From Adenophora triphylla var. japonica (Eukaryota; Streptophyta; Magnoliopsida; Asterales; Campanulaceae): a DNA stretch of 64,000 nt. The translations under genes were made by a program, and so were the position numbers. Within the stretch, counting starts at the first letter, position 1; each line of letters begins with the position of its first letter. Under the pieces are notes generated by a model that saw only the letters and a program-made list of their open reading frames with translations, was not told the origin of the DNA and did not search any database. Shown in pieces: positions 51,151-61,974 of the stretch. The stretch is taken from positions 399,501 through 463,500 of the forward strand of contig JAFEMH010000170.1 in NCBI GenBank assembly GCA_022495995.1, in the 5' to 3' direction.

Positions 51151-52540
51151 CTAAAGTTTGGATTTTGACAATCCGGAAACTGTCGCCTGGCGTTATCTCA
51201 TTATAAAGGGAATAACGGAGGCGCTTTTTTGGGAGAAAATGTTATCATTAGCAATTGGCACGTTACTTGAGCTTAGGGGTGATTTTTTTTCTTGGAAACA
51301 TGGTAGGGGCCAGTGCGGATGTACATATGGAATGTGTTTGAAAATTGTTTAAGACGGGTTTCAAGCGAGGTGGGGTCGTATCCCTTGGGTGCGGATCGAG
51401 GCTAGCTTTGTTATTCTTTGAGATGTTGTCAACGTGGACTAGCATTCCCTCTTGAGGTGAGGCCCTGGGTTTGAACCTCGGGTCTCGGTGAATGTTCTTT
51501 TCTCACACTCTAGCATTTGAAGCTGATGCTAACAGATGTCGAAGTGACCAATCCTCTCTTCTAGGGATGGATGCAACTTATCGAAGCCCCGGTCTAAGGA
51601 AATACTCTCTGCAAAAGCCCCATATCTTGTTGAAGTAAGGAAAGATCCTTTCATTGGCAAAACCACAGTGGCAAGGCCCGTTGGACAAAGCGAGTAGGCG
51701 AGGTCTTGGTGAAGCCCCGGTCTAAGGAGAAGATACAAATATGATTGGTACTGTAAAATTGATCCTGAGGTTGATCTGACCAAGACTGGATCCATCTTAT
51801 GGGCGAGGAACCTGAGGCGGACCCCAAAAATGGCTAAAGAAGCCCCAGTCTAAGGAAATGGCTTGGCAAAGCCCCAAACTCGAAGAGTGTCAAGGCAGCC
51901 CTAATGCGAATTGTAGCAGAAAAGGGAAAACCTATACTTCTCTCTCTCTCTTTTTTTTATTTTTTATTTTATTTTTTTTATTTTCTTTAGTCAATCAGTC
52001 AACCTAAAGGAAATGTGAAAGAAAATATTCTTAGAAATTTATACATGCAGGGGCATATTTTTCGAAAGGTGGGAATAGATCCCGATCTTGTATTATTCCG
52101 ATGGCCTTATTCGATGTAGGCACAAAACTCGCTTTGGGTTTGACTCTTTTGGGAGAGTATAAGCGTAGAAGGGTTTGTAAAAGTGTATGGAAGCCCTGGC
52201 GACGGAAAATCAGTGTTTAGCACTATCTTTCCTAAGATGTAGAAAAGGAAGACTTGTCAAGACATCTGAAACTTGTTTTATTTACAATGATCACAAGATT
52301 GCTTAAAACCCTTTATTGATGTTCGGGTTATTCAACCATTAATCTCGATATGAACAAACATTCTGATTAATCATGAGGAGAAAGTCAACCAGTGTCACGG
52401 ATCAAGGTTGGCTGGTGTGAAAGAAAGGTTTGTGTATAGGGAGGTCATTGATGAGACTGGGTTTTCTGGAATCTGACTGTGTCTATGGGAGAGGTCATTT
52501 GATGAGACCGGATTTTCAGGAATTTGGATATGCTTATGAC
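51151..52540 (-). other. Non-coding middle of E
   Basis: No gene recognised. Three spaced copies of gaagccccggtctaaggaa (near 51580, 51712 and 51840), a T-rich low-complexity stretch at 51945-51990, and a doubled segment with aggtcatt-gatgagac-ggattttc (about 52440-52530). No trace of RT, integrase, DUF7745 or PMD sequence is visible. Confidence 0.6.
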
Positions 52541-53100
52541 CGAACCATTTCTGGTTGCCTACGTTCCCCTCATTGTGAGGAGCTCAGGTCGCCGTAGTTC
52601 GGCTTTGGCCGGACTGCTTCAGGCTTTGGGATTTGTGGTTCCTTTAGTGAAAAGGCTTAGGATGAGATGATAATGAGGCGTGGGCCGTGGGATGATTCCT
52701 TGACCAAGTCATTCTTGGACGGCTGCTTCTGATTGCTTCCTCTTTCATTGGGGAAGAAGAATTTACACGTGCCTACAGGCTTATGAAATGTTTCTGGCTT
52801 TGCTTCGACCGCCCCATTGTTATCGACAACTTTCATTCTCTGAGCTTTGATTTTTGCTTGTCCGTCGAGCTTTTGATTGGCAGTGCTGGGTCCTTGGCCT
52901 CATTTTTTTTTTGTGTGCAACCCTTTTTTTTGCCTAGACTGCCCCCTTTTTTTTTGGGATTGTCAGCCTAGCTGGGCATTACTCTTTTTTGCACTAAGAT
53001 TTTTTTTTTCTATATATATATGCAACCCTGTTTTGGCCTAGACTGTCCTTTTAAGGATTTTCAGCCTAGCTGGGTATTACTCTTTTTGCACTACACATTT
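52541..53100 (-). other. Post-pol type segment of E (pol itself absent)
   Basis: Compound stem-loop: ctacg 52559-52563 with cgtag 52593-52597, inner CCTC/GAGG, then AACCA/TGGTT. Two copies of the post-pol hairpin segment at about 52918-52995 and 53020-53095; one has CCC/GGG, the other TCCTT/AAGGA at 53046-53057. In autonomous elements these follow the integrase stop, so E kept this part while losing pol. Confidence 0.75.
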
Positions 53101-53675
53101 TTTTTATTTTCTAAAGCACCCGAGGACCAAGGCGAGCCCCTGCTTGAACATTCTTGGCAAGCTCTTAGGTTGTTGTTGACATGGGGTCAATCATTCGAAG
53201 CTGAGTGGCCTTTTGTTGTCCCTTGATGTTGCCGCCGTCGTTGACTTGGTCAAGATGAAGGTGGGGGCATGATTGGGAAAGTGTATGGTTTAATGAAGGC
53301 CTTTTTGTGAAGTAAGGAAAGTGTATGGCTTGATGGAGGCCTTTTGTGGGGTAAGGAAGGTGTATAGGGAGAGAATTGGTTGACTTTCTCACACCGATTA
53401 ATCAGAACGTGAATTGTTTCGAGAGATTACTTGTTGAGCAATGCAAGTGATCATATAAAATAAAACCATTTCATTAAATGTAATGTAGGTGTGCAAATAA
53501 CGTCTTAAGTCTAGCAAGAAAAGAAGAAGACTCTTTTATAGAAAATTGAAGATTAAATACAATGTCCGTAGAGGACTTGATTGAAAGAGAAAAGTACTAG
53601 AACCTACGAAGGTTGACTGAGATACTATTTTATTTTTTTTTATTTTTGTTTACTTAAGGATAGGTAGACCCTAGT
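53101..53675 (-). other. Short spacer between gag and post-pol segment of E
   Basis: No gene. About 53270-53350 has a doubled segment (gaaagtgtatgg-tt-atg-aggcctttt). Probable site of the deletion that removed pol. Confidence 0.5.
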
Positions 53676-55187
53676 CTAGCTACTCTTCGCGGGTTGATGC
53701 CCGGGTAACTTGAGCTTTCCTTCGTAGATCAGCCACTGAATTTCTTTCTTCAGACCCACACACTTGTCTGTCACATGCCCAAAATGCTTGTGGTACTCGC
53801 AGAACTTGGTCCTGTCAACTCTACTGGGGTTTCTTGGCTTATAATTCTCGAGAGGTGTGAGAAGGCCTCGTTTCATCAAATCATCGAAAATTTTGCTCAT
53901 GGGCATCCCAAAATTATCAGGCTGACGTTTCTGACCTTCCACTTCCCGAATCGACCTCTTACCATAGCTTTCTGTTTTTGGCCCATGGAGGTTCTCGAGC
54001 TTCCCATCTTCTATCAATTTCTGGATCTCATACCTCAAATAGGTGCAATCATCAGTGTCGTGTCCAGGGTATTGATGGAAAAGACAATGCTTAGACTCAT
54101 CCAACTGAGCATTGTGGTTCCTGGGCTTCCAATTTTCCAATGGCTTTATCAGCTTTTCTTTCATCAGTTTTTCCAGCATCTTGCTTAAAGGCATCTCCGC
54201 ATTGTCAAAATGAAGGGAGCGGGGTTTTCGGGAGACATTGCTGTTCTCCAGGCTTGGATTTCCATTGTCCAGTTGGTTCCACTGTTGGATTTGGCTGAAG
54301 GAAGCTACGACACCCTTTTCTTTGTGAGGGACTGGTGCTGAGCCAGGTACGGTTGCTGCTTGGTACTGGTGGCATTGGGTTATGCTTGGTGGAGTCATTT
54401 CCTTGCCTGGTTCAACATCTTGGGTCAATGGAGTATTGATACTCATCATGAGGTCAAGCTTTTCTTGTATTTGTTGTACTTGTTCCATCAATATTACCAC
54501 ATGGGGGTCAACGGGGACTCTCGGGTTACCGGAACTGGCAACAGGACTTGTAGTAGCAAACTGACGGCTGAATTCATTAAGTCCGGTAGGTGACAACTGA
54601 AAACTCGGATCATCCTTTGGCAACTCATGATCGCATTCAGGCGAGTATAGGGGCTTCAGAACATAGCCACATATCTCAAACTGATTATGTGAGGTTGGAG
54701 CATAAACTGGCAGGTATTGCTGAAAATGAGAGACAGGTGGGGTGAAGCCCAATCCGTTCTGAGGAGCTGAGGGGGATGGAGCCCTGATGAGCTGGGATGT
54801 TAGAAAGGACCGAGGAGAAGTGATCCTTGGCAAGGGATCATATGTGGATGGAGGAAGGTATTGGTTATAGGCCGAGGGAGCTGAGATGGCTACTTCTGGA
54901 GTCTCATCTTCGACCACTACCAGAGAACCGTTGGAGTCAACTGTTACTTGAACTCCATTGCGGCGAAGAGCACCGATGAGCAATGACAGCTGCTCTTCAT
55001 GAACCTTCTGGGCATTTTCCAAAGCCAGGGCTAACTCTTCCTTCCTAACCATCTGATTTCCTGCACCCTCACTGTTTTCTGTCAAATCTGCCATTCTAAA
55101 TTCCTGAGCTGATGAAACGGACGATTCTGACGAACTATCTGAGCCTGAAATTTCCGCACTGACAAGCCGCTGACCCGATATTCTCAC
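53676..55187 (-). CDS. gag: Intact Gag-like protein of E: no capsid core, two knuckles
   Basis: 503 codons open from 55187; I take ATG 55094 (MADLTENSEGAGNQM, 472 codons) as the likely start, with an open conserved peptide before it. N-terminal coiled segment (ALENAQKVHEEQLSLLIGALRRN), then a long Pro/Ser/Gln-rich region. The C-terminal third has two copies of a module: a helix (MPLSKMLEKLMKEKLIKPLEN; MPMSKIFDDLMKRGLLTPLEN) followed by a C-x2-H-x4-H-x4-C knuckle (CLFHQYPGHDTDDC; CEYHKHFGHVTDKC) and a short helix (EIQKLI; EIQWLI). The capsid-like core present in A and B gag is absent. A clean frame in a non-autonomous element suggests it was useful until recently, perhaps as an RNA-binding protein. 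Confidence 0.85.
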   Translation of the reverse strand: MRISGQRLVSAEISGSDSSSESSVSSAQEFRMADLTENSEGAGNQMVRKEELALALENAQKVHEEQLSLLIGALRRNGVQVTVDSNGSLVVVEDETPEVAISAPSAYNQYLPPSTYDPLPRITSPRSFLTSQLIRAPSPSAPQNGLGFTPPVSHFQQYLPVYAPTSHNQFEICGYVLKPLYSPECDHELPKDDPSFQLSPTGLNEFSRQFATTSPVASSGNPRVPVDPHVVILMEQVQQIQEKLDLMMSINTPLTQDVEPGKEMTPPSITQCHQYQAATVPGSAPVPHKEKGVVASFSQIQQWNQLDNGNPSLENSNVSRKPRSLHFDNAEMPLSKMLEKLMKEKLIKPLENWKPRNHNAQLDESKHCLFHQYPGHDTDDCTYLRYEIQKLIEDGKLENLHGPKTESYGKRSIREVEGQKRQPDNFGMPMSKIFDDLMKRGLLTPLENYKPRNPSRVDRTKFCEYHKHFGHVTDKCVGLKKEIQWLIYEGKLKLPGHQPAKSS

Positions 55188-55379
55188 CCACTTCTTTCTC
55201 GCTGCGGGAAAGGGATAGACAAGGTTTAGACTCGGGGGTAGGCAAGGTTTAGACTCGGAGGTAAGTGTTTAGGCCTGGAGGTAAGTGTTTAGGCTGAAGG
55301 CTCAAGTAACATGCACTTATCGCTTAAATTTTGCTCAAAACACATTTTCTCCTAATCCTAATTGATCGAAAAAGATGAG

Positions 55380-55845
55380 ACCTTGAAAGGTCAAGATTGA
55401 AAATTGGACCGTGAGGATCTTTGATTGGAAACTTGACCGTGAAAGGTCGGGATTGCATTTGACCGCGAAAGGTCGAGATAGAAAATTGGAGATCGGACCG
55501 AGGAGGTCGCGATTAGGGATTTGACCGCGAAAGGTCGAGATAGAAAATCGGAGATCGGTCCGAGGAGGTCGCGATTAGGGATTTGACCGTGGAAGGGTCG
55601 AGATGGAAAATCGAAGATCGGACCAAGGAGGTCACGATTAGGGATTTGACCGCAAAAGGTCGAGATAGAAAATCGAAGATCGGACCGAGGAGGTCACAAT
55701 TAGGGATTTGACCGCGGAAGGGTCAAGATGAAAAATCGAAAATCGGACCAAGGAGGTCACGATTAGGGATTTGACCATGAAAGGTCGGGAGATGGAAGAT
55801 CGGAAATCGGACCGAGGAGGTCTCGATTAGGGATATCAAAGATAG
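55380..55845 (-). repeat. GACC/GGTC hairpin array in leader of E
   Basis: About seven units of about 60 bp alternating GACCgcgaaaGGTC and GACCgaggaGGTC hairpins separated by gatagaaaatcgga and gcgattagggattt. The stems are constant and the loops vary. The GACC/GGTC hairpin with a five-base loop resembles the third hairpin of the compound stem-loop next to the E 3' LTR. Confidence 0.8.
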
Positions 55846-57421
55846 GAAAATGCAATTATGATTACATTAATTGTTTAAATTTACTTAAAACAATGTCTTT
55901 TATTAATTTCTATTTGGTTGGAAAAGGGGGTTTGCCCTTCTTTTTCGCAACTACTCTAGATCCTGGATCAGTGGGTTCCGTCACTACGTCTATAAGCCCC
56001 TCGTATTCCACCTGTATTTCGACCTCCCAGGGTGGACAGCCCCGGGCGAGAGTCCTATAGGGCACGCGGATCCCACCGACCGAGAGTAAAGAACGCTCCT
56101 ATCGGGTCTAGCGGGTCATAGGACCTTTCAACGCACGAGCAATGCGGATTATAGTCAAGGCAATACCGGGAAAGTCTCGTCTCTCTGCCTTGACGGATCT
56201 TTGGCAGAGTTTCGCTTGAGCGAATGACGGTTTCTGACTTTCGGTAATGTCCGAGAGAATAATAGGCATGGGTCGGGCGGTAAAAAGCCGGATGACAAGG
56301 TGTCACATTGAACTTTGTTGCATACACGGTGCGTGGGTCGGAATCGAAGTCAATGCCGGTCAAGATCTTGCCAATTTTTCCTTGTCGGAATTTTGGCAGA
56401 GCTTCGCTTGAGCGAAAGATCTTTTGATTTTTGGCAAAGACTCGGTCTTGACTCTTACGCATTCCGTGCGGGTCAAGGTCAATAGTCAATGTCGGAGTCA
56501 AGATCCCACCGATTTTTCCTTGTCGGAATTTCGGCGGGAATTTCGCTTGAGCGAAAATCTTGGCTTCCGTTATGAGCTAAGGCTTGACCTTTACGTGGGT
56601 ATGCAACTGGGCTATATGACACGGACTAGTCCAAAAACCAACCAAAAGTCACGGTTTTGAAACGTGTGACACGATGTGCATTGGTCGACACTGTTGCCAT
56701 GGGGAGGTTGGGATGATTCCGTGCGCGCCCGGAGCATCGTAAGGCCGTCCGTGGATCGCAGTGGAACCACCCTCGGGTTTGAAGGACGTGCGTGCAAAGT
56801 GTACAGGATATATCAGGTGCGCGTAGTGTGCGGTCTCCTAAAAATGTTCCTTTTTGAGTTAAAACAGAGATTTTCATAATGTGTTTTAAAGGAATGATTT
56901 TCGGGACGGGGAAAATGCAACACGTAAGCACGTAAATTTTAAGGAGCCCGATCGATCATGAAGCCGAGTAGCCCCAAGTGCTAGGGCTGCCCGGATTAAC
57001 CATGATTTTTCCCGGTGGAATTGCCCACGAGGTCGCCCGGTCGGAATCCAAGGAGGATTGAGCCGTACGACTGCATGGATCAATTTTCCAGGTTCCACTC
57101 CTTTTGCTATTTTTCGGGTTGTTTCCCGTTTCAAAGTATGCACAAATCCCAAGATGCAAATGATGCAATGCATGGTAAAGAAAGCAAGCATGATTAATGA
57201 AATCGGCGATGGGAGTCTAACCCGCTCAAAGGGAAAAGCTTTCTTTGATTTTTTTTTCAAAATTTTTTTTTCGAAAAAAGGATACTGGTACGTGGATTGT
57301 TAAACCACCGGTTATCCCAACTCCCATGTCAGGGAGTGTACAGGAAGGGTAAGTGGTTTCCACCTATATACCGAGTATCGATTTTTGTTTTGAAAATAAA
57401 AGCTTTTCTCCTTTGGGATGT
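55846..57421 (-). other. Rest of the 5' leader of E
   Basis: No gene. In element sense it matches the D leader: repeats with TTTCGC/GCGAA hairpins (near 56210, 56405, 56545) and CCAA/TTGG or CCGA/TCGG hairpins around the conserved aggaaaaa-type loop (56360-56395, 56507-56535). D/E-family-like motifs are at about 57020-57030 and 57059-57070. A pyrimidine-rich CCCTTTCCCGCAG sequence just before gag (about 55200-55216) matches D. Confidence 0.6.
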
Positions 57422-57439
57422 CCCCAGCGGAGTCGCCAA
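57422..57439 (-). other. Primer-binding site of E (tRNA-Arg type)
   Basis: In element sense TGGCGACTCCGCTGGGGA, three bases after the LTR end, the same as B. Confidence 0.85.
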
Positions 57440-57441
57440 AC

Positions 57442-59063
57442 TGTGAATGTGTGCCCAAATTTGTTGGATTCACGCGAGTTTGAAGACATCCGAGTTTAAT
57501 TTGAAAAAACGGAGTCGCCACGCCATTTTGATTACCTCAAAACTTTGAAAAAAAGGTTTTATGGGTTCGGAGGTTAAGTTACCCCTTGGGAAGAACGTTT
57601 GGCGTTCACCCAAGGTGCCTTGCCGGAGCAAGTCTCCCAAGATTTCATTAATCGTGCTTTCTTGCGTGCTTTCTTGTGTGCATGTGTTTGAAAATAAGGG
57701 GGGGAATGTCCCAAGTTATATTCCGGACGTACAAACCATTTGTTGGTTGTCGCTCGGGATTTCTTGGAATTTATGTATTCGGGATTATGATCCCGTCCTC
57801 ATCTTGTGACTTGTGATCATCGCATTTTTAACCTCGGGACCCTCGGGACTTGCGTGATCGAGAGAATGACTCTCTTTTGGTCAAAGATGAGGTTCTTTAG
57901 AAAAGGAGGGTCCTTAGCCCATCAATCCTACGCTTTAAGACGGTCGAGCTCGTATAGATGCTTCATACTCTTTCTTAAGCGATAATCGGAGATATAGGGT
58001 TCAAGGTTGTCCCTTTCTAAAGAAATATGAAACCTTTAATGGAAGGAACGATGCAAAGATGAGAACTTTTACACCGGTCCGTTCCAAGGTTGCTAATGGG
58101 GACATGGGAGAATGCATGTAAAAATGACATTTTTAATGAAAAGATACATTTTTAGGTGCAAAGGATGCACCTTTGATTCAAAGATTACATTTTTAATGCA
58201 TGCAAAGGATGCCTAATGCATGCAAAGGGGGAAAGGGGGATAAAGATATGATCTTTATGATAAACTACCAAGTCCCAAGCAAGATAAATGCAATGTATGA
58301 ATGCAATGAGCAAATATAATCACATATAGCAATTTAAGATGCAAGGTTAGAGCGTGCGAGGTTACCAATGGCTTCCTCTTCTTCTTTGGACGGAGCTAGG
58401 AGGAGGACTTGATCTTGGATCTTCAAGGAGGAGGGAGGTGGCTTCTTGGCCTTCTTCTTCACCTTCTTGGACTTCCAGCAGCTCTTGGGAGTGTATTTTA
58501 CGTATTATGTGTGATGGTGGATGATTTTTGTGTGTGTAAAATGGGTAGAGGAGGCCTCTATTTATAGGCAGCTGGAAAAAGGCGAAAGAGGCCGCGTGGC
58601 TTCATTTGCGGCAAAAGAGGCCGTATGGCTACATTTGCTGTCGGCCCAGATTTTTCTAGAAACATGCAAGGTGGCATTCTAGAAGGTCAGCGAAAGAGGC
58701 CGCATGGCTTCATTTGCGGCAAAAGAGGCCGTATGGCTACATTTGCTGCCGACCTAGATTTTTCTAGAAACATGCAAGGTGGCATTCTAGAAGGTCAGCG
58801 AAAGAGGCCGCATGGCTTCATTTGCGGCAAAAGAGGCCGTATGGCTACATTTGCTGCCGACCCAGATTTTTCTAGAAACATGCAAGGTGGCCTTCTAGAA
58901 GGTCTTTTCCAGCGAAGGACTACGTGGAATTTTAATTCCTAGCAAGTCCTTTGCCCCTCGGAAGGTTTGGAAAAGTTCCCAAATCGCCTCTGAACTTTAG
59001 GAAAGTCCGGGGAATTGTCGGAAAACTTAACTGGATGGCATGAGCCAGATTTGGGTACTTACA
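57442..59063 (-). repeat. 5' LTR of E (1622 bp)
   Basis: Almost identical to 47868-49487; I find fewer than ten substitutions and one small indel near the LTR start (tccgggga against tcagga). TATA box 58566-58559. Confidence 0.97.
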
Positions 59064-59068
59064 GGCAT
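59064..59068. repeat. Target-site duplication of E, right copy (GGCAT)
   Basis: Identical to 47863-47867. Confidence 0.95.
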
Positions 59069-61582
59069 TGGGTCCTCGTCCCCGAGGCATGGCGCTAGAG
59101 GAGTACTCTGAAGCCGATGAGGTGGATGTCGTGCCCCCTACATGCCTCCTTTTGCGCACAGGCTCCTGCACGTTCGCTGCGGCCTTTGAAGCGCAAGCCA
59201 GCTTCTTCAAAAGGGATCGGCATACATCTTTCCAGCCCCTATTCTGCCTGACCAAGCCGTCATAAGTCCGAGCTGGAACCTGAGAAAAAGAAAAGGAAAT
59301 CTCAGAAAATCTTGAAATTGCATAAAGCAAAGAAGTCTAAAAAAAAAAAAAAAGAGGGAAAAGACCCTAAAGTGTACTTACAGTCTTTGTCCGTGACAGT
59401 ATCTTGGGGCTCCCTAGTGTCGGGGGACAGTATCCCGAACCTCCTCGGTACCCCATTGACTACATAAGAAAGATGAGCGGGAGGCATCGGCGGGTCAAGA
59501 GGCTCGGCCTCCCCATACCCCCGAGTGACAAACCCGGCTTCACTAGCTTCTGTGGCGTCCTCAGTCGCTGCTCCACAAAGATAGCATAAGGGGTAGCCAT
59601 GTCAAAATACTCCTCAGCTGCTACACCTGCCTGATATCTCTCTATGTCATCCGCCGACCAATCCCGGGGCTGCAGCATCCGTGCTGGAGGATCATGGGGG
59701 GTAATGGCATCCAATGGAGGGATATGGCCATGCTGCCTAGAGAAACGGTCCCCCAGATAGATGACATCACATGTCAACCCGGTCAACCACCGCCTCTGTC
59801 TCGTCGCCTCCACGGCCTCTCCTAGCAAAATCTCTGGATACCTCCCCCAAGGGTAGAAGTCCACTCCATCGTGCCCATCCCTGTTGATAACTGGCCTAAC
59901 CATCTTGTAGTCAAAGGTGATCCGGGTCTTCCCGGTGAACTTATCCCTCGCATCTCCCCTCCAGCGGATCATAGCAGGAAAGATGGTAGCATCACTCTGT
60001 TGGTTCCACGAAAAGAACCCAATCACCTCGCAAAACCAGACCTGCATGTTCAAAACATCAAAAGGGTCATTTTCTCTCATAAAAGTCTCAAGACAAGAAA
60101 AGAGAAAGGAAAGAAGGTGAGAATACCTCAAGAGCAAAGGAGAAGCAGTCCATCGAGGCAGCCTTATTCCGGCTGTACATGTCCAGGGAGAAGTAAAGCT
60201 CCGCCAATCCGACCTCGCCCCAAGAGACCGTCCCAATCCCATCAACATCCTCCAAGGAGTCAAGAAGGCAAGTCATAGCCAGCGTCCCAGAATTGGCAAA
60301 AATGGTGACTGACAGCATCAACCACACAAAAGCCCTCGCAAGCTGAGAGGCAGTCACCTCATTAGTAGCAAATTCCTGCATGCAGTTCTGGACTGCCACC
60401 TCGACATTCCTAGTCTCCATCCCGAGCCCCTTAGGAATAAGCTCAAACCCAACCAAAGCTCTAAACTCCTCCGCTGTAATATGGTTCCTCCAGGTCACAG
60501 GCCTCCCGGTGAACTGCAGGCCAATGATAGCAGTGAAATCTGTAGGCGTCACTGTCAGCTCCCCCCAGCTAAGGTGAAAGCTGTGGGTGGTGTCCCACCA
60601 GAACTCCGAGAGGGCCTGGATCAAGCCCTTGCTCTTCGAGGTAATGTGAATACCTCTGCCAATAGCCTCAATAAATAAATCCAGGCCGGTAGCCCTCACT
60701 AGCTGCTTGGGGTTCACCCCATCCTTCTCAAAATCAGGCATCCTCTGCCACAGCCTTACTGCAATCTCGGAGGGCCCCCTAGACTTGTTCTTACTGCAAT
60801 CTCGGAGGGCCCCCTAGACTTGTTCTCCTGTAGACAAGCACAGCAAAAGAAATGTATCAGTCCTTCACCTCATTTCAAAAGCATGCATATATTCAAAAGT
60901 GCACATGTTTTCAAAAGAAAAGCATTCAATAAAATTTTTCTAGCATCCTTTGCATGAAAAATGTGTCTTTCATCACTTGAAACGCATCATGTCAAACACA
61001 TTGCTATCCTAAGCACAAAATCACAATTTTCAAAATTATTTGCACATAAGCATTAATTTTTTTCTCAAAAATGGCATGCATGAATCCTTTTCATCATCCA
61101 AAATCCCGTTTTAGCATCCATGATCGAAATTTGACCTAGTTCTAGCACATGCAAGGACTCCGTCACATCTTAGACAATTATTTTCCCAATTTATTTTCAA
61201 AAATGGGTCATTCTCATTATTTCTTAAGAAAATTGCACATGCATGATCGTTAATCTTCTTAGCCTCATAGGTTAATCATTAATATTCCAAAATCATCATC
61301 AAAAATCCTAGGAAAATTCGAGAAATTTCTAAAACTCGAGTCAAACCCTATAATCAATCAAAATTCAATCAAAATCGACGGAATTGAGCAAATTAAGAAT
61401 GCTTACCCCAACCGATTGAGGATTCGTTGATTTGTGCTCCCTCCTACCCGGATAGAGCTCCGATGGAGGCGTAAGGAAGTCATACTTCCTCTCCGTGCGG
61501 ACGAGCTCTTTCCTCCTCCTCCGAGCGGCCTCCGAGATGTTTCTTCTTGCTTGCCTTGGCATAGGATTCCCCTCCGGATCCA
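59069..61582 (-). pseudogene. Plant mobile domain (PMD) antisense gene of D, four exons, cut by E
   Basis: Exon 1: ATG 61582 (MDPEGNPMPRQARRN) to 61407, donor GTAAGC. Intron 579 bp. Exon 2: 60827-60127, acceptor TCTACAG, with the PMD core (EFWWDTTHSFHLSWGELTV, TPTDFTAIIGLQFTGRPV, LARAFVWLMLS). Intron 85 bp. Exon 3: 60041-59382 (VWFCEVIGFFSWN, WSADDIERYQAG). Intron 102 bp, acceptor TTTTTCTCAG. Exon 4: 59279-59069, basic (KKLACASKAA, PVRKRRH), continued at 47862-47731. A 34-bp duplication in exon 2 (60756-60823) and a frameshift near 59500 break it, besides E. The B gene shares the first two introns. PMD occurs in host MAIL/MAIN proteins and in transposons; its role here is unknown. Confidence 0.85.
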
Positions 61583-61974
61583 TTTCAATCAGTAGAAGCA
61601 AAGGGAATTGAAGGATTTTGAAGAAATTCTCTCCCTCCTCTCTCTCTTCCTCGGCAGTAGATGGGCGGCAACAATGCCCAATGCCCGTTCAAATCTGTTT
61701 TAAATAATTTGGAAAAATCAGACTTCTAGCCATACGGCTTCTTTTGCCCCCGTCTCACGCCGGGCGGCTTCTTTCGCCCTGAGCAGAAATTACAATTTTG
61801 CCCCTGGACTTCCCACTTGGACGTATAATTCCTGTTATCCTTTAACTAGGATAACTTTGTTTTCCAAAGGATATCCGTTATCTCCTAAGCAAATAGACTT
61901 TCCTCCCCAGTCGCCTCCGTTACTTCTGTTATAACGTAATGATGCTAGGTGACAACCTCCGGATTGTCAGAACT
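61583..61974. promoter_or_regulatory. Upstream region of antisense PMD gene of D with palindrome pair
   Basis: GCCATACGGCTTCTTTTGC (61729-61747) and GCCGGGCGGCTTCTTTCGC (61759-61777), about 150-195 bp upstream of the ATG at 61582, with a TATA-like AT stretch at about 61695-61712 between. Same arrangement as at the DUF7745 gene of D and in its LTR. 61790-61974 has no further recognisable feature. Confidence 0.6.

Larger units (their letters stand above)
47868..59063 (-). mobile_element. Element E: non-autonomous gag-only retrotransposon nested in D
   Basis: 11.2 kb with two LTRs of about 1.62 kb (fewer than ten differences by eye) and target duplication GGCAT. On the minus strand: 5' LTR 59063-57442, primer site, leader with hairpin arrays, gag-like frame 55187-53676, post-pol type segment, unexplained non-coding sequence, two hairpin arrays, compound stem-loops, purine tract, 3' LTR 49487-47868. 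No protease, RT, RNase H or integrase and no antisense gene. LTR ends, primer site, leader repeats and 3' UTR are like D, so D-type enzymes probably mobilised it. It is the youngest insertion here. Confidence 0.95.

Noticed and set aside
51455..51490. Possible SINE internal promoter (gggtttgaacctcggg)
   Set aside because: Resembles a pol III B box, but I find no A box at the right distance, no tail and no target duplication.
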